From Sporosarcina sp. P13 (GTDB lineage Bacteria; Bacillota; Bacilli; Bacillales_A; Planococcaceae): 64,000 nucleotides of DNA. The DNA lies in assembly GCF_002743055.1 (NCBI RefSeq), contig NZ_PDYM01000013.1, positions 1 to 64,000 of the forward strand, written 5' to 3'. Below the pieces are notes generated by a model, which saw only the letters and a program-made list of their open reading frames with translations, searched no databases and was not told the origin of the DNA. The number at the start of each line of letters is the position of its first letter. The first letter of the stretch is position 1. Both the position numbers and the translations under genes were made by a program. Shown here piece by piece: positions 27,513 to 35,878 of this stretch.

Positions 27513-28295
27513 ATGCCTTTATTAACAGTAGAACAACTTGGAAAATCGTATAATACCCACACAAAAGTATTGCGAAATGTGAATTTTGAAGTGGAAGCAG
27601 GGGAGTTCGTATCGATTATAGGTCCCTCAGGTGCTGGTAAGTCAACGTTGCTTCGTTGCATCAATCGAATGGTTGATATTGATGAAGGTGCAGTCATCTT
27701 TAATGGAGCCGACGTCGGGATGCTGAACAAAAAGGAATTGCGTACGCTAAGAACGGATATTGGGATGGTTTTTCAGCATTACAATTTAGTACCTCGCTTA
27801 TCAGTCATTGAAAATGTTCTACACGGCCGCTTTGGGTATAAAACGACACTGCAAGGAATTATGGGGAGATTTACCGAGGCAGAAAAAGAGCGCGCATTTT
27901 ATCTTCTAGAAAAATTGGGGATTGCAGAGCACGCCTATAAGCGTTGCAATCAGTTAAGTGGAGGCCAGCAACAGCGGGTTGGAATTGCGCGTGCATTAAT
28001 CCAAGAACCCAAAATTGTATTATGTGATGAGCCGATCGCCTCTCTTGATCCGAAAGCCTCTACCATAATTATGGACCATTTAAAGTCCATCACAGTTGAA
28101 CTTGGTATTACGTGCATCGTAAATTTACATCAAGTCGAAGTGGCGCGTGATTATTCAGATCGCATTATAGGGCTTAGGGAAGGACAAGTAGTTTTTGATG
28201 AGATGAGCTATCGGTTGACAGAGCAACGCACGGATATTCTTTATGGCACAAAGTCAAAGCCGGTTACACAAGTTAGAGAACTACTAACGGTATGA
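27513..28295 (+). CDS. phnC: Phosphonate ABC transporter ATP-binding protein PhnC
   Basis: ATPase of the phosphonate importer. Walker A GPSGAGKST, the signature LSGGQQQR and Walker B IVLCDEPIASLDP are all present, and the HYNLVPRLSVIENVLHGR segment is typical of PhnC. The ATG at 27513 is chosen over an in-frame ATG at 27492, which has no ribosome binding site; the protein is 260 aa. The next gene begins a few bases after its stop. Confidence 0.93.
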   Translation: MPLLTVEQLGKSYNTHTKVLRNVNFEVEAGEFVSIIGPSGAGKSTLLRCINRMVDIDEGAVIFNGADVGMLNKKELRTLRTDIGMVFQHYNLVPRLSVIENVLHGRFGYKTTLQGIMGRFTEAEKERAFYLLEKLGIAEHAYKRCNQLSGGQQQRVGIARALIQEPKIVLCDEPIASLDPKASTIIMDHLKSITVELGITCIVNLHQVEVARDYSDRIIGLREGQVVFDEMSYRLTEQRTDILYGTKSKPVTQVRELLTV

Positions 28296-28308
28296 GGTGT
28301 TATTCATT

Positions 28309-29097
28309 GTGAATGAAAATTTAGTGCGGATCAAACGAAAAAATCAGACGGTTATATTCATCGTTGTTCTGACCGTATTTACGTATCTTTCATCCGTTAT
28401 CACAGATTTTAATATTTTACATGGTATCGCTACGTTACCGGAAGCCATCGTTTGGATATTTTCAAATTTGGTCATTACAGAAGAATCCCTAGAACGTTTG
28501 CCAACAATTGTAGAGAAATTAATTGAAACAATCCTGATGTCTATAGCAGCAACAACAACGGCTACCATTTTCTCTCTAATTTTAGGAGTCATGGGATCTA
28601 AAACGATTGGGACGAGCAAAGCACTTGGAGTCTTTGCAAGGTTTGTAGCCTCTCTCTCGCGTAATATTCCTGTTGTTGCATGGGCGCTAATTTTGTTACT
28701 GTCATTCGGGCAGAACTCGTTGACAGGATATCTTGCACTATTTGTTGGTTCAGTCGGTTTTCTAACACGTTCTTTCATTGAGGTCATTGATGAAGCGAGT
28801 CAGAGTGCGGTCGTGGCTTTACGAGCAACGGGTGCAACGTATGTTCAAATTATTGGGAAGGCCGTCATACCTGAGTGTTTGCCACAAATGATTAGCTGGG
28901 TGCTATTCATGATTGAAACTAATATCCGTAATGCCACCTTGGTTGGGATCTTAACGGGAACAGGGATTGGTTACTCATTTGATTTGTATTATAAAACAAT
29001 GAACTATCCTGGGGTAGCGCTTGTAACAATTAGTATCGTTCTTGCGGTTATCTTAATTGAATTACTCTCAAATCATGTCCGGAAGGTGATTCTTTAA
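28309..29097 (+). CDS. phnE: Phosphonate ABC transporter permease PhnE (first)
   Basis: Membrane permease of about 262 aa with six hydrophobic segments. The ATP-domain coupling loop EVIDEASQSAVVALRATGAT is typical of PhnE. GTG at 28309 follows GAGGTG at a good distance; an in-frame GTG at 28297 is the alternative. Its TAA overlaps the ATG of the second permease by one base. Confidence 0.9.
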   Translation: MNENLVRIKRKNQTVIFIVVLTVFTYLSSVITDFNILHGIATLPEAIVWIFSNLVITEESLERLPTIVEKLIETILMSIAATTTATIFSLILGVMGSKTIGTSKALGVFARFVASLSRNIPVVAWALILLLSFGQNSLTGYLALFVGSVGFLTRSFIEVIDEASQSAVVALRATGATYVQIIGKAVIPECLPQMISWVLFMIETNIRNATLVGILTGTGIGYSFDLYYKTMNYPGVALVTISIVLAVILIELLSNHVRKVIL

Positions 29098-29945
29098 TGC
29101 AAGCGACAACTTATATGAAGCGGCGAAGAGATGGGCGTATTAGTTTAAACTCAGGTAATCAAGTACAGCACGTTATGCAGATGACAATTCTTATCCTTAC
29201 TATATTAACTATTGTCGCATTCTTATTTTTTGACTATACAGGTCTGAACTTTAAGAAAGCGCTAGTAGAAACAGCTCATAACTTACAGGCGATGTTTTTG
29301 GAGCCCGCCCTAAGTCATTTCAGCTGGAGCGAAGCTTTCTATCAAGTGGGTATTACGCTTGGCCTTGCGTTCTTAGCGACTATTTTAGGAGCAATCATCT
29401 CTTTTTTTCTGGCACTTGCAGCTGCCGCCAATCTATCTAAGGAATGGCTATCCAAAACAGTTCGGATCGTATTGGCTTTTGTTCGAGCGGTCCCGACGGT
29501 TCTATGGGTATTAATCTTTGCTATAGCGGCGGGACTTGGTAGTGAAGCCGCCGTGCTTGGCATGTTGCTTCATTCTATCGCGTATTTGGTCAAAGCTTTT
29601 TCTGAAGCATTTGAGGAAGTCGATAAAGGAATCATTGAAGCGTTGAGAGCTACGGGGGCGAGTTGGTGGCACATCGTAGTGCACGCAATTCTTCCCTCGA
29701 CATTTACCTATCTGACGTCCTGGACGTTCCTGCGGTTCGAGATTAACTTTGGAGTGGCGGTGGCAATGGGCGCAGCAGCGGGGGCAGGTGGAATTGGATT
29801 CGAGCTATTCATGGCTTCCGGCTTCTATTTTGATTTGCGTGAAGTGGGAATGATCACGTATATGATTTTATTGATCGCAATTATTTTGGAAGTCATGTCC
29901 ACATTCTTGAAAAATCATTACTTTCCTGAGACTGTGAAAAATTAA
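29097..29945 (+). CDS. phnE: Phosphonate ABC transporter permease PhnE (second)
   Basis: A second, different PhnE-type permease of 282 aa, with the coupling segment EAFEEVDKGIIEALRATGAS and about six helices. Two consecutive phnE genes are common in Gram-positive phosphonate importers and probably form a heterodimer. It ends the 10-kb operon, just before a terminator. Confidence 0.92.
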   Translation: MQATTYMKRRRDGRISLNSGNQVQHVMQMTILILTILTIVAFLFFDYTGLNFKKALVETAHNLQAMFLEPALSHFSWSEAFYQVGITLGLAFLATILGAIISFFLALAAAANLSKEWLSKTVRIVLAFVRAVPTVLWVLIFAIAAGLGSEAAVLGMLLHSIAYLVKAFSEAFEEVDKGIIEALRATGASWWHIVVHAILPSTFTYLTSWTFLRFEINFGVAVAMGAAAGAGGIGFELFMASGFYFDLREVGMITYMILLIAIILEVMSTFLKNHYFPETVKN

Positions 29946-29975
29946 ATCCACCTCTACCTAGGAATAAAATACAAA

Positions 29976-30022
29976 TAAGGTTGTTTGGACAGTCAGAGCG
30001 ACTTTCCACAACAACCTTTTTC
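29976..30022. terminator. Bidirectional terminator between phn operon and lysR
   Basis: AAGGTTGTT with TGG pairs with CCA and ACAACCTT across a loop of about 17 bases, followed by TTTTTC on the plus strand. It lies between convergent genes. Confidence 0.75.
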
Positions 30023-30045
30023 TTTCCTTGTCTGCGTTTAGATAT

Positions 30046-30942
30046 TCAATCCATATACTTTGCCAATTCACTATCCTCAAGCGTCTCAATGAACAGCTCC
30101 AAAGCTTTTGAAGAAGGTTGAGACTTATTCGTTACATAATAAAACGTACGTGCATCTTTATAACCCTCAATCGTCAATGCCTTAATCACCCCTTTTTCCA
30201 GTTCTTCCTTTACCGCCACCTTGGAAGTATAGGAGATACCAATCCCATTTTTCACAGTTCCTTTTATAACTTGCGTGCTCCCGAATTCTAATACCCGTTT
30301 AGGTGCTAGTTTAGTCCGAGCGAACATCGTGTCTGTTACTTGTCTAGTACCTGAACCGTTCTCACGGATAATCCACGTTTGTTCAGCTAGTTCACTAAGA
30401 GGTATGACGTCCCCGTTATTTTTAGGGAAATCTGCTGGCACGATGACGACCATATCATCTTGAGAAAAAGGAACAGTTAGCAATTCATCATAGAAAATTT
30501 CCCTTTCGATGATGCCAATATCCAAATCCTTTTGTTTTACTTGATTGGCAATACGAATGGAGTTTTTAATCGTAATTTTGGGATTAATATTTGGATGATC
30601 TTTGATGAATGTGGAGATGACGTCCGGTAGAAAATACTCCCCAAATGTAAAACCGGATCCGATGGTAAGCGAACCTGTGATACCTTCCTTCAATTCATCG
30701 ATCATTCTACCAGCGAGTGCATACTGATTCATAATCTGTTTCGCATGAAGATATAAGATTTCACCGGCCTTAGTCAATTTAATACGTTTATTTGTCCGAT
30801 CAAGCAACTGGGCATTGAATTGTTCTTCTAGCAATTTGATATTTTGGCTAACCGCAGATTGTGTGATAAATAGCTTTTCCGCAGCGCGCGTTAAATTGCC
30901 TTTCTCTATAACAGTTAAAAATACGAGAAGTAACCGATCCAT
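30046..30942 (-). CDS. LysR family transcriptional regulator (CysL/YwfK-like)
   Basis: A 298-aa LysR regulator. The N-terminal winged helix is clear (FLTVIEKGNLTRAAEKLFIT, then QSAVSQNIKLLEEQF), and the effector domain begins near residue 90 with GSLTIGSGFTFGEYFLP, resembling the CysL/CbbR branch. It is divergent from the D-cysteine desulfhydrase operon, with a 128-base shared region that contains a LysR-box-like palindrome, so it most likely controls that operon. The ligand is unknown. Confidence 0.92.
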   Translation of the reverse strand: MDRLLLVFLTVIEKGNLTRAAEKLFITQSAVSQNIKLLEEQFNAQLLDRTNKRIKLTKAGEILYLHAKQIMNQYALAGRMIDELKEGITGSLTIGSGFTFGEYFLPDVISTFIKDHPNINPKITIKNSIRIANQVKQKDLDIGIIEREIFYDELLTVPFSQDDMVVIVPADFPKNNGDVIPLSELAEQTWIIRENGSGTRQVTDTMFARTKLAPKRVLEFGSTQVIKGTVKNGIGISYTSKVAVKEELEKGVIKALTIEGYKDARTFYYVTNKSQPSSKALELFIETLEDSELAKYMD

Positions 30943-30962
30943 GAAATGACCCCCTTTTAATC

Positions 30963-30977
30963 ATTAGTATTTCTAAT
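30963..30977. promoter_or_regulatory. Putative LysR operator
   Basis: ATTAGTATTTCTAAT is a perfect ATTAG-N5-CTAAT palindrome of the T-N11-A type that LysR proteins bind. It lies 20 bases upstream of the lysR start, in the divergent intergenic region. Confidence 0.55.
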
Positions 30978-31070
30978 GGTGACCACAAGAATGATTAATT
31001 TTATTTCTATCTATATTAATGCTAATATTTTAATTAATCAATAAATTAAAAAAACAGGAGGCTACAAATT

Positions 31071-32090
31071 ATGAACTTAGCAAACTTACCTAGAAGAAGA
31101 TATACCCACGGATTAACACCAATCGAAAAGCTGGAGAACTTAACGGAACATCTTGGCGGTCCGGAAATTTATATTAAACGCGATGACTTGCTTGGACTGA
31201 CAAGTGGTGGAAATAAAACGAGAAAATTGGAATTCTTAGTGGCGGATGCATTAGAGCAGGGAGCTGACACATTGGTTACATGCGGAGCTGTCCAATCTAA
31301 CCATTGTCGCTTGACATTGTCGGCGGCTAGAAAAGAAAAGCTGGATTGCCACCTTGTATTGGAAGAGCGCGTACCTGGAAGTTACCACGAAGATGCAAAC
31401 GGCAATAACTTCTTATTTAACCTTCTTAAGACGGATGGCATTTCGGTTGTAAAGGGCGGTTCCGATATGATGGAGGAGATGGAAAAGGTAGCAGAGAAAC
31501 TACGTGCGGAAGGTAAAAAGCCGTATATCATTCCGGGTGGAGGTTCCAATGAAATCGGTGCTACAGGCTATGTCGCTTGTGCACAGGAAATGATGGCACA
31601 GCTATTTGATCAAGGATTGGAAATTGACTGTATCGTTACACCAAGCGGAAGTGCAGGGACACATGCGGGACTGACTGTTGGATTGCGTGCTAGCAATAAT
31701 CCGGTACAAATTGTAGGGATTAGCGTGAACAAGGATAAAGAAACACAAGAAAACAATGTATATAAGTTAGTAGAGAAGACGAGAGACTTCCTCAAAGTGG
31801 AAAGTGAAATCGATAAAAGCGCAATCAATGTCTTTGATGATTATGTAGGACCTGGCTACTCACTTCCGACTGACAAGATGGTCGAAGCTATTGAGATGCT
31901 TGCTCAGCAAGAAGGAATTTTGCTAGATCCGGTCTATACAGGGAAAGTCATGGCGGGCTTTATCGATCTAATCCGCCAAGGCTACTTCAAAAAGGGGCAG
32001 AAGGTATTGTTCTTGCATACAGGTGGCTCTCCTGCACTTTATGATTACACATCACTGTTTCAAAAAAAGGCATCAACACTGACAACGTAA
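31071..32090 (+). CDS. dcyD: D-cysteine desulfhydrase / ACC deaminase-family PLP enzyme
   Basis: A cytoplasmic fold-type II PLP enzyme of 339 aa that splits D-cysteine to pyruvate, ammonia and sulfide, or acts on related beta-substituted D-amino acids. The PLP lysine is in SGGNKTRKLEF near residue 50, and GAVQSNHCRLT and the phosphate-binding PSGSAGTHAG follow. Only limited features separate D-cysteine desulfhydrase from 1-aminocyclopropane-1-carboxylate deaminase; I lean to the former. It is the first gene of a three-gene operon and has CAGGAGG before the start. Confidence 0.85.
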   Translation: MNLANLPRRRYTHGLTPIEKLENLTEHLGGPEIYIKRDDLLGLTSGGNKTRKLEFLVADALEQGADTLVTCGAVQSNHCRLTLSAARKEKLDCHLVLEERVPGSYHEDANGNNFLFNLLKTDGISVVKGGSDMMEEMEKVAEKLRAEGKKPYIIPGGGSNEIGATGYVACAQEMMAQLFDQGLEIDCIVTPSGSAGTHAGLTVGLRASNNPVQIVGISVNKDKETQENNVYKLVEKTRDFLKVESEIDKSAINVFDDYVGPGYSLPTDKMVEAIEMLAQQEGILLDPVYTGKVMAGFIDLIRQGYFKKGQKVLFLHTGGSPALYDYTSLFQKKASTLTT

Positions 32091-32156
32091 CTATCTTTTA
32101 CACATGGAAGCAGTTTTGACTATCACCTATGAATCTATGAAGAAGGGGTTGGGCGG

Positions 32157-33623
32157 ATGAAGGCTAAGCGTCTTGAAATGCATGGCGGTGTCTATGGCGG
32201 ATTAATACCCATGGGAATATTATTGGTCGGTCTGATTTGGTTATCGGTAGCGGGTATGGGAGGAACAACTCCGTTTTGGGCTGCTGGTTGGGCGGCCCTT
32301 GCCCTAGGTATCCTATTTGCGAAAGATAAGTTTCATTACTGTGAAGCGGTTATTCGAGGAATCAGTGATCGAAATGGTATGATTATTGTATGTGCAGCCT
32401 TGTTTGCCGGTGTGTTCGGTGTCTTGATGGTTGCGGGCGGACTAGTAGAAGGCTTATTATGGTTCGGTTTTTCTACAGGTGCACAAGGCGTAGCATTTAC
32501 GTTAATTGCGTTCGTTGCGGCTATGATCTTTTCTACAGGTACTGGTGATAGTACGGGTACAATTCTTGCGTTGGCTCCAGTATTATATCCAGCAGGTTTT
32601 TATCTAGGTGCAGATCCAACGATGCTTGCTCTTGCGATTTTATCGGGTGCGGTATTTGGGGATAATTTGGCACCCATTTCTGACACGACAATTGTATCCG
32701 CTTCCACGCAGGGAGCCACCATGAAAGATGTTGTCAGGACGCGTTTTCCTTTAGCAATTATTGCAGCGGGTATTACGTTTATCGTCCTTGCAATCTTTGG
32801 CGGTGGCGGAAAGGTACAAACACTTCCAGAGATGGATGCAGTGATGGGACCTTCCGGATTATTTATGTTAGTGGCTCTCGTTGTCGTGTTAATTTCTTCA
32901 TTGAGTGGTCGTCATATTATAGAATCACTTATCTGGGGAAATTTATCGGCTATGACAATCGGCTTACTGACTAAGCACATTTCATTTCAGAATATCTTTC
33001 ATATTCCTTCAGCAAGAGGTACGTCTACAGGAATTATCCAAGATGGAATTACAGACGTGACAGGCGTTATCGTTTTTGTGTTACTTGTATTAGCAATTAC
33101 TCAAATCTTAATTGAAAGCGGTATCATGGATAAATTATTGAACTGGACGTTGACAGTAGTTGCGAAAACAGTACGTCGCGCAGAATTAGCGATCATTTTC
33201 ACGACAATTCTTGTGTCGATTCCGATTTCTGCGAATACACCTGCATTATTATTAGTTGGTCCGACGTTTGTTAAGAAGGTGGGAGAAAAGTTTAAGCTAT
33301 CACCCGCAAGACGCGCAAATTTAATGGACTGTGCCGTATGTACAATCTTTTACACGATGCCTTGGCATATTGCGGTAGTTGTTTGGTATAGTACAATCAG
33401 TTCAGCAGCAGTCGAGTGGGGGATCTTCGCACCTAGCATCGCTTCGGCGTTCATTAATCCATATTCTTGGGCATTGTTAGCTGTTCTTCTGTTCTCTGCA
33501 TTTACTGGCTGGAACCGGAAGTATGCGACAGACGCTGAATTAGCAGCAATTGAAGAGGCTACTAAGAATGAGCGACAAGAGTTAGTACAAAAAGAGAGTG
33601 CTCCAGAACTTCAAAGTATTTAA
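32157..33623 (+). CDS. NhaC family Na+/H+ antiporter-like transporter
   Basis: A 488-aa membrane protein with 11-12 helices. The segments FSTGTGDSTGTILALAPVLYP, split at residue 125-145, and GAVFGDNLAPISDTTI near 165 are the NhaC signature with the acidic residue of the ion path. It may export Na+ in exchange for H+, or, given its operon, transport an amino acid or related compound. It lies 66 bases after dcyD, without a terminator between them. Confidence 0.88.
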   Translation: MKAKRLEMHGGVYGGLIPMGILLVGLIWLSVAGMGGTTPFWAAGWAALALGILFAKDKFHYCEAVIRGISDRNGMIIVCAALFAGVFGVLMVAGGLVEGLLWFGFSTGAQGVAFTLIAFVAAMIFSTGTGDSTGTILALAPVLYPAGFYLGADPTMLALAILSGAVFGDNLAPISDTTIVSASTQGATMKDVVRTRFPLAIIAAGITFIVLAIFGGGGKVQTLPEMDAVMGPSGLFMLVALVVVLISSLSGRHIIESLIWGNLSAMTIGLLTKHISFQNIFHIPSARGTSTGIIQDGITDVTGVIVFVLLVLAITQILIESGIMDKLLNWTLTVVAKTVRRAELAIIFTTILVSIPISANTPALLLVGPTFVKKVGEKFKLSPARRANLMDCAVCTIFYTMPWHIAVVVWYSTISSAAVEWGIFAPSIASAFINPYSWALLAVLLFSAFTGWNRKYATDAELAAIEEATKNERQELVQKESAPELQSI

Positions 33624-33659
33624 GAGCCAGCTGAGCACGATGAAAAGGAATGAGTGGGC

Positions 33660-34538
33660 ATGAAACATATCATCAAAGGTCAATACATTTATGAATTCTC
33701 TCATCAACACAAACCTATTGCGGTTATACAATGCGGTGATACGGTCGAAATTGAAGCGATCGATTGCTATAGCGGAACGATTCAATCTGAGAAAGACTTG
33801 GTTACGGATCTTCCGAATCGAAAGCCGAATCCTGCGACAGGCCCGATTTTTGTTGAAGGTGTGAATGCAGGTGATTTGCTAGAAATTCACGTTCAAAAGA
33901 TTGAGTTGAATTCATTTGGAGTTATGCCCACTCGCCCGAATAGGGGGCTTCTAGGAGAGTTCATTACAGAGACACAGACACGAATTCTCCCTATACAGGA
34001 CAATTTCATCACATTACAAAACATTACATTTCCAGTGAATAAGATGATTGGTGTAATCGGTGTGGCGCCTGAGAATGAAGCCGTTCCAAATACTACGCCC
34101 GGTGATCATGGTGGCAATATGGATACAAAAGACATCAAAGAAGGAAACATTCTGTATTTACCTGTATTCCATGAAGGAGGTTTGCTCGCTCTAGGCGATT
34201 TACATGCCGCGATGGGTGATGGAGAACTTGACGGCTCTGGTGTGGAGGTTGGTGGAAGAGTAACGCTTCAAGTGAATAAGGTGGAAGGTGTTACGCTTCA
34301 CATGCCACTCGTTAAAACAGCGGATGAAGTAATCATAATCGCTAGTGCTATCGAATTCTCTGATGCGGTGAAAAAGGCAATGAGGGAAGCAGTACGGCTC
34401 ATTCAGAAAAAAACAGGATTGGAATTTGCTGATGCGTACCGATTAGTCAGCGCAAAAGGTGACTTACGAATCAGCCAACTTGTTAATCCAGAAGTTACCG
34501 TACGTATTGCGTTGCCAAAGGAATGGGTTGAGATCTAG
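33660..34538 (+). CDS. Acetamidase/formamidase family hydrolase
   Basis: A 293-aa amidohydrolase of the FmdA/AmdA family that releases ammonia from short-chain amides such as formamide or acetamide. Typical segments are NPATGPIFVEGVNAGD near residue 62, the metal-binding PGDHGGNMDTKD near 150 and LGDLHAAMGDGE near 183. ATG at 33660 is preferred over an in-frame GTG at 33654. It follows the transporter by about 35 bases, so three genes likely form one transcript, two of them ammonia-releasing. Confidence 0.9.
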   Translation: MKHIIKGQYIYEFSHQHKPIAVIQCGDTVEIEAIDCYSGTIQSEKDLVTDLPNRKPNPATGPIFVEGVNAGDLLEIHVQKIELNSFGVMPTRPNRGLLGEFITETQTRILPIQDNFITLQNITFPVNKMIGVIGVAPENEAVPNTTPGDHGGNMDTKDIKEGNILYLPVFHEGGLLALGDLHAAMGDGELDGSGVEVGGRVTLQVNKVEGVTLHMPLVKTADEVIIIASAIEFSDAVKKAMREAVRLIQKKTGLEFADAYRLVSAKGDLRISQLVNPEVTVRIALPKEWVEI

Positions 34539-34561
34539 AAGTGAAGGAAGAATAGTTTTAA

Positions 34562-34593
34562 ACCATCGAATTATACTTTCGATGGTCTTTTTT
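34562..34593 (+). terminator. Terminator after the formamidase gene
   Basis: CCATCGAA and TTCGATGG form an eight-bp stem with a seven-base loop and a run of seven T. Confidence 0.85.
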
Positions 34594-34762
34594 TATATGT
34601 AATTATAGTCAACAGTGAATCAAATAAATATATTATTTTAAACTAAAATCGCCTCTGTATGGTTTAATAAGTAATATTGGGATAAAAGAACACTGTTAAG
34701 CGTTCCAGAGTGAGTTTTCTAGAATAAGCTACAAGAGGGCTAGTGAAGAAGAGGTGAGCGGA

Positions 34763-35659
34763 TTGAACAAGTTTTTTACAAAAACAACGGCGGCTTTATT
34801 ACTCCTAGTGCTCATTTGGGGTATTAGTTGGCCGATTTATAAAGTATCTGCTGCCTACGCACCGCCTTTATTGTTTGGAGGAATGCGTGCTTTTTTTGGC
34901 GGCTGTTTGGTTGTGTTGGTGATGCTTCGATTTCGCAGTGAGCTGAAGTGGCAACAACATTGGCGGAAATACTGTATTTCGGCATTGTTCAATACCGTCT
35001 TATTTTTTGGACTGCATACTTTAGGTCTTAATTATTTACCGGGTGGACTCTTTTCTGTGCTAGTCTATTTCCAACCTGTTTTGTTAGGGGTATTTGCTTG
35101 GATTTGGCTAAATGAACGCATGACGGTGCTTAACGTATTCGGCCTTGTGCTTGGATTTATCGGAATTAGCATCGTAAGTTTGGACGGATTGACTAACCAT
35201 TTATCTATAATTGGGGTGTTGTTAGGATTGCTGACGGCTTTCTTCTGGGCAATCGGTGTGATTTATGTCAAGAAGGTAAGTGAAGAGGTGAATGCTTTTT
35301 GGATGGTGGCCATGCAGTTTACGGTCGGTGGTGCTGTGTTGCTGCTATTGGGTTCATTGACAGAAAGTTGGTCTGCCATCGAGTGGAATGGTATGTTTGT
35401 TTTTGGCGTTGGATTTGGCGGTACGGTAGGGATTCCGGTAGCCTATATCATTTACTACAAACTGCTTCGGGCTGGAGAGGCAAGTAAAGTGGGTGTGTTC
35501 ACCTTTCTAGTACCTATTATTTCTGTCTTTGTCAGTACGCTATTTGTTGGGGAAACCATTACATTTAAGCTGATTGCGGGACTGGTGTTGGTAGTCCTCA
35601 GTATCTACTTAGTTAACTATCGAAAGAAGCAACCTGATACACTACCCGTTAAATACTGA
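34763..35659 (+). CDS. EamA/DMT family transporter
   Basis: A ten-helix exporter of the drug/metabolite superfamily, close to 300 aa, with two EamA repeats (WGISWPIYKVSAAYAPP near the start; a second repeat beginning about residue 150 with GVLLGLLTAFFWAIGVIY). The substrate is unknown. The TTG start at 34763 has GAGGTGA at the right distance; a GTG at 34754 is in frame. It has its own upstream gap of about 220 bases and is separated from the formamidase operon by a terminator. Confidence 0.9.
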   Translation: MNKFFTKTTAALLLLVLIWGISWPIYKVSAAYAPPLLFGGMRAFFGGCLVVLVMLRFRSELKWQQHWRKYCISALFNTVLFFGLHTLGLNYLPGGLFSVLVYFQPVLLGVFAWIWLNERMTVLNVFGLVLGFIGISIVSLDGLTNHLSIIGVLLGLLTAFFWAIGVIYVKKVSEEVNAFWMVAMQFTVGGAVLLLLGSLTESWSAIEWNGMFVFGVGFGGTVGIPVAYIIYYKLLRAGEASKVGVFTFLVPIISVFVSTLFVGETITFKLIAGLVLVVLSIYLVNYRKKQPDTLPVKY

Positions 35660-35727
35660 CAGTGGCTATTAATATGAAAGAGACGCAGTTTGTCTTAGCG
35701 GAAGGGAAGTTAATTTGATGAATTTGA

Positions 35728-35758
35728 AGCTGCCACTTTTATGGGGGCAGTTTTTTTG
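35728..35758 (+). terminator. Weak terminator after the EamA gene
   Basis: Short arms CTGCC and GGCAG are followed by seven T. The stem is short, so efficiency is uncertain. I saw no T-box in the remaining 120 bases before proS. Confidence 0.5.
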
Positions 35759-35878
35759 AAGTTTCTGGGCATAACCAGTCATTGTTACTACATTCAATTG
35801 TAGGAATGCTTGATTTGTTATATGATTAGCAGTATGGAATAACTAGAGTGCGGTTTTTACTAAGGAGGAAATGAAGTA

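Noticed and set aside
35759..35878. T-box in front of proS
   Set aside because: A short AGAGTGCGG stretch recalled a T-box, but the GGNACCGCG core, stem I and a terminator are missing.
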